From Rapana venosa (lineage: Eukaryota; Mollusca; Gastropoda; Neogastropoda; Muricidae), in contig CM054140.1 of assembly GCA_028751875.1 (NCBI GenBank), positions 31,009,393 through 31,073,392 of the forward strand: DNA of 64,000 bases, given 5' to 3'. Of this stretch, positions 60,140-64,000 are shown in pieces. A program made the translations under genes and the position numbers. The notes beneath the pieces were generated by a model, which was given only the letters and a program-made list of their open reading frames with translations, did not search any database and was not told the DNA's origin. Position 1 is the stretch's first letter. Every line of letters starts with the position of its first letter.

Positions 60140-60550
60140 CGAGAGAGAGAGAGAGAGAGAGAGAGGTGGTGGGAATGGGGAGTTTGATTGACAGTAATAT
60201 CTTCTGCAAAGCAATCATCAGTAGCTTTCATGTTTGAGCGATCAATACTAGTCTTTCGTTATTTTCAGAGAATAGATGATCTGTACTTGCATTTGGACTT
60301 GCACTCTGCTCAGGAATGAATTGTCTTTTTTGTGTGCGTTCCACAGTCTGCTCAGTTCCGTGCTAGGCTTTATATTAGAACACATGCACGCGTGCGTGGT
60401 GTGTGTGTGCGCACGCGCACACACGTGTGCACGCACTCACGCACTCACACACGCACACTCGCTCTCTCACTACACGCAGCCTACACACAGCACATGCACG
60501 CACGCACACACACACACACTCGCTCTCACACTCGCTCACTCACTTACACA

Positions 60551-60590
<40 letters not shown>
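60140..60590 (+). repeat. GA and CA microsatellite cluster
   Basis: (GA)n at 60140-60166, CA/CG/CT repeats at 60390-60550 and (GA)n at 60553-60589, separated by non-coding sequence. Confidence 0.88.
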
Positions 60591-60591
<1 letters not shown>

Positions 60592-61011
60592 ATCTGTCAC
60601 CAACAATAATAGAACACTGCACATCAATAGCACCACCCACCACTAATACTTGGTGCAGTGGCTTCAACAACCAGTGATTTCAAACACGCAAACTCGCCAA
60701 GTATTTCAATCCACAGGAGTGGGAGTGACATTGATGGCCAAAGGACAATTGTTCTCAAAGCCCAAATCACACATCTAATTACACATACTGTGTGCCGTGC
60801 CTCACTATATATGCAATAGTGTCAGCCGTTTGTCATCCTGGGTTGACCCTTATGGTTGGCCAGGGGCGTTGATACAAGGAAGGACAGTAGAGTTGGTTTT
60901 ATACCTTGTTTTAATGTGTGTGTGTGTGTGTGTGTGTGTGTAGCAACACAGTTTTAATCTGAGATTTAAAATTGGATGAGGTGACAGCCCTGATATGGCC
61001 TCTTGTGGTGG

Positions 61012-61259
61012 GGGGGGGGGGGGGGGGGGGGGGGGCTAAAAAAGAAACAGGATTGGATTGGACTGGATTGGAGCGTTTACCATTCCTGCCTCGTAAACCC
61101 TTAAGTTATATAATTATATATCAGCAAGGCTCTATCAGGAGATCGTCATCACTGCTTTTCTGCATAATCAGCTCAGGGTTCGAAGTCTTAATCATAAATG
61201 CAGTAAATGACACCACATCCATTATTGAACACACACACACACACACACAGAGGGAGATA

Positions 61260-61300
<41 letters not shown>
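61012..61300 (+). repeat. Two G-runs and a (CA)n
   Basis: G-run at about 61012-61035, CA at 61230-61249 and a 39-base G-run at 61262-61300. Confidence 0.9.
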
Positions 61301-61301
<1 letters not shown>

Positions 61302-61794
61302 GAGGGGTATAGGTCAACCAGTTTGAGTTCGTGAGAAAACCAACCAGGGAGTGTTGTCAAGGTTGGTTGCATTTCAGTTGTGACAAGAAGCTGACGCCAT
61401 TGACTTAATGGACTTTGATACATATTTTTACAAACGTGTATCAGTTTTTTCTAACTTAAGCCCAAGGAGAAATCTATTTTAAAAAAAAGAAGAAGAAATA
61501 ATACATAGGCCTATATTCTAGTTCTCAACGCGAGACAATGACGTCATCTTTTCTAGGTCTATTATAATCTCCCCACCCTCCCTCCTCCCCTCCTCCCTCC
61601 TCCCCAGAATTAGGCTTACTTCCATATATTGAGGTGGACGACAGTAAGTGGCTGGTGAATTTCAACATTTCGTCTCCTTACCTACGTCAAAGCTTCAAGG
61701 ATAAGCTGACCTTAATAAACTAATATTAAACATCATTTTTCTTTGGTGAGCTGCAACAGTGAGCTTGATAAGCGGAGAAGTTGAGTCTTGTAGA

Positions 61795-61950
61795 TCCCCG
61801 AAATCGAAATGCGGATACCTAAATGGTGGGGTTGTTGGTGGGGGGATGGGGTGGGATGGGGGTGGGGTGGGGGGTTGGGGGGGGGGGGAACCGGTCGCAT
61901 AGCAGAAATCCCATGGACCTGGGAGCTCTAGCCGAGGAACGAAGAAAAAA
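61795..61950 (+). mobile_element. SINE fragment, tail type B
   Basis: ATCCCCGAAATCGAAATGCG, GATACCTAAATGGTGGGG, an expanded G/T tract, CCGGTCGCATAGCAGAAATC and GGGAGCTCTAGCCGAGGAAC. It is a headless copy with an internal G-rich expansion. Confidence 0.7.
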
Positions 61951-62349
61951 AAAAGTGTTGTAGACAACGCGGAAAGAAGAGAGTGGGTAAAAGAAAGACT
62001 GTGGTGTTGTAACTCGGAAGTGTTGGAAACAATATCCTTTCCAAGTGATGGTGAAGTGTGGCTGTCAGTGTCAGTGTCCTATCTGTCAGGCCTGCTTGCT
62101 GCCTTGTTGCAAGAGTCTGCTATAGCGACTGTTTGGGCAGGCGTTTGTCGATGGACAGTTTTCTAATGTCACGGGACTGAATTGTTGTGGCCATGAAGCG
62201 TCGAGCTGTGTTTGGCATTTGCTGGTCGCTTTGATTGTACAAAGAAACGAAAGGACGAAACGTGGGGAACACTGAGTGCTAGTGATAGTGCCGCGATAGA
62301 TGGAAACCACCTTTCCACGAAATGACAGGGCGACGGAAGTATTTTGATG

Positions 62350-62625
62350 AACGGTGTGTGTGTGTGTGTGTGTGTGGGGGTGGGGTGGGGGTGTGTGTGT
62401 GTGTGTGTGTGTTGTTGTGGGTGTGTGCGTGCGTGCAGGTGGTGTGTGTGTGTTGTGTGTGTGTGTGTGTGTGTGTAATCAGATACTTTGGGGATTTTCT
62501 TTTGGTTTTGTTTTGGGTTTTTTGTGCGTGGTGCGTTTTGTGTATGTGTGCGTGCGTGCATGCATGCTTGCGTGTGGGGTGTGCGCGCGCGCGTGCTGCG
62601 TGCGTGTGTGTGTGCAAAGCTGTGT
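62350..62625 (+). repeat. (GT)n / (GCGT)n microsatellites
   Basis: GT repeats at 62356-62412 and 62440-62476, then TGCG/CATG repeats to 62620. Confidence 0.9.
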
Positions 62626-62789
62626 GTTTTTAAAAGGGTGGTGAGTCCGATTAGATTTTTTTATCCTACACTTGACATTGCTTGATTTTGAGACTAGGCC
62701 TAATACCTACTACTACTACTACACTGCACCAAACTACAACAAAAACAACAACACCCCAAGTTTATAAAATAATCTTCTTTGGCCCCACA

Positions 62790-64000
62790 CGTAAGAAGAA
62801 AGGAACGAAGGGCTTTTTTGACCCCATGTTTAAATTCCTGTTTTCAGGCCTTTTTCCTCAAATAAGGAACTGATCTTCTGACCTACATGTAAATTTCCGT
62901 CTTGGGCGACTTTTTTTTTTTCCCCCTCTTTCAAATGACTGTAACCCCCTCCTTCACGACACCCCGCTCTCACTATTGAAACCCTTTCCCCGTTTTACAT
63001 GCCCCACACTCCCCTAAAAGCTCCAAACAAAAGGGGGTCTGAACCACTCCCAGCCCAAATCAAAAAAAAGTTTGGTCAAAAGATTTTTAACTGTTATAAA
63101 AAAGGCAAAAATTTAAAAAATACCCCCCCCCCCCCCCCCCACACCCCCCCCCCCACCCCCACACGCCAAAAGGGAGGGGCTGGTTTTATACTAAAGATCG
63201 TACCGGGTTTGAGTTTCCTCAAGGAATGATAAATTCAGCTTATCGTTTTGAAGGGTCTTTAAGGTTTACTTACAGATTTTGGGTAAAGTTGCTACTAAAA
63301 AAATACACGTCTTTCACGTTCACAAAGTTGAAGAAGAAAATTTTTTTTTTCAGGGGATATAGTAAAGTTAAAAAAAGAGAGAGAGAGAAGAAGAAGAGAA
63401 AGAGAGAGAGAGAGAGAAGAGAGATTGTATAGAGCGATTTCAAATCCTGTTAGCAAATGGGGGAAAGGAAAAAACGCAACGCGGGGTTAATAACCCCCTT
63501 CCGGAGTTTAAAGAGTTAAATAAACAAACCCAAAAACGAAAGAAAAAAATAATTATGTTTTTTAAAGGAAAGGGGGAAAGAACATGAACATCTGTTTCTT
63601 CCGTTGTTAAGGGCCCTAACGCCCATAAAGAGAAGGGGAGAAAGAGAGAGAGAGAGAGAAGAAGAGAGAAGAGAGAGACGCACACACACCAGACGTTGTT
63701 TCCCTTCAACACCCCCCCAGGCAAAACACACAGCTTGCCTATAATGCCTTTTGTTTTTTTTGTTGCTGAAGCTTTTGGGGGGGGGTTTTTTTTTGTTTTT
63801 TGGTTTTAACCCCCCAAAAAAAACCCACCCCAGTAATCTTAAAACCAACGTACCCAAAACAATAATTTTTTTTGGAAGCCACGCTGTCCTAAATGAAACA
63901 AAATGTCTTTTAAATTTGGGTCAATACAAAACCCCGAAGGCTAGCAAAGAAAGACACATGGCTCGGTTTGGGAAATCACGGGAGGGGTTTCAAAAAACAA
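62790..64000. other. Low-quality-looking contig end
   Basis: The composition changes here: short homopolymer blocks (TTTT, CCCC, AAAA, GGGG) follow each other far more often than elsewhere, as in an unpolished or misassembled edge. C-run at about 63123-63155, purine tracts at 63375-63425. No gene recognised. Confidence 0.5.

Overview
This window looks like nuclear DNA from an animal, most likely a marine mollusc. Its genes are split into short exons with GT..AG introns. Three are clear orthologues of animal housekeeping genes. The rest is AT-rich and full of microsatellites, tRNA-derived SINEs, LINE remnants and very long G or C runs. The mollusc assignment is inference from repeat style (for example the dispersed TATAGCGC element after ATA repeats), not from a diagnostic sequence.

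Layout. 1-8.6 kb: the 3' half of a serine palmitoyltransferase subunit 1 gene (SPTLC1-like) on the + strand, nine exons, 5' end outside the window. 11.1-20.6 kb: a complete PRPF38A-like spliceosomal gene on the - strand, tail-to-tail with SPTLC1. All nine coding exons join in phase to a 348-residue protein. One intron carries a 1.1-kb piggyBac-type element with TTAA duplications. 24.8-30.6 kb: a CYB5RL-like cytochrome b5 reductase gene on the - strand, six coding exons; exon 5 has a reading-frame break. 30.9-32.2 kb: a small two-exon gene on the - strand, not recognised, with CCAAT and NRF1-like promoter sites. 32.3-64 kb: almost no coding sequence. It holds SINEs with two alternative tails, LINE 3' ends and a reverse transcriptase remnant (58-59.2 kb), a 23-bp to 53-bp satellite field (45.4-47.9 kb), extreme A/C-only tracts (49.7-52.7 kb) and one probable promoter plus non-coding first exon (about 53.5-53.96 kb). 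The last 1.2 kb looks like poor-quality contig-end sequence.

The genes do not form a pathway: sphingolipid synthesis, pre-mRNA splicing and flavin electron transfer are simply neighbours. I found no CRISPR array, operon, defence system or intact mobile-element protein. The most biologically interesting lead is a C-terminal motif on the PRPF38A protein resembling the Hub1/UBL5-binding HIND motif, which human PRPF38A, as I recall its sequence, lacks. Two exons (SPTLC1 exon 6 of those visible, CYB5RL exon 5) look as if they carry small indels; with the long homopolymers, this argues for checking base accuracy before calling any gene broken.
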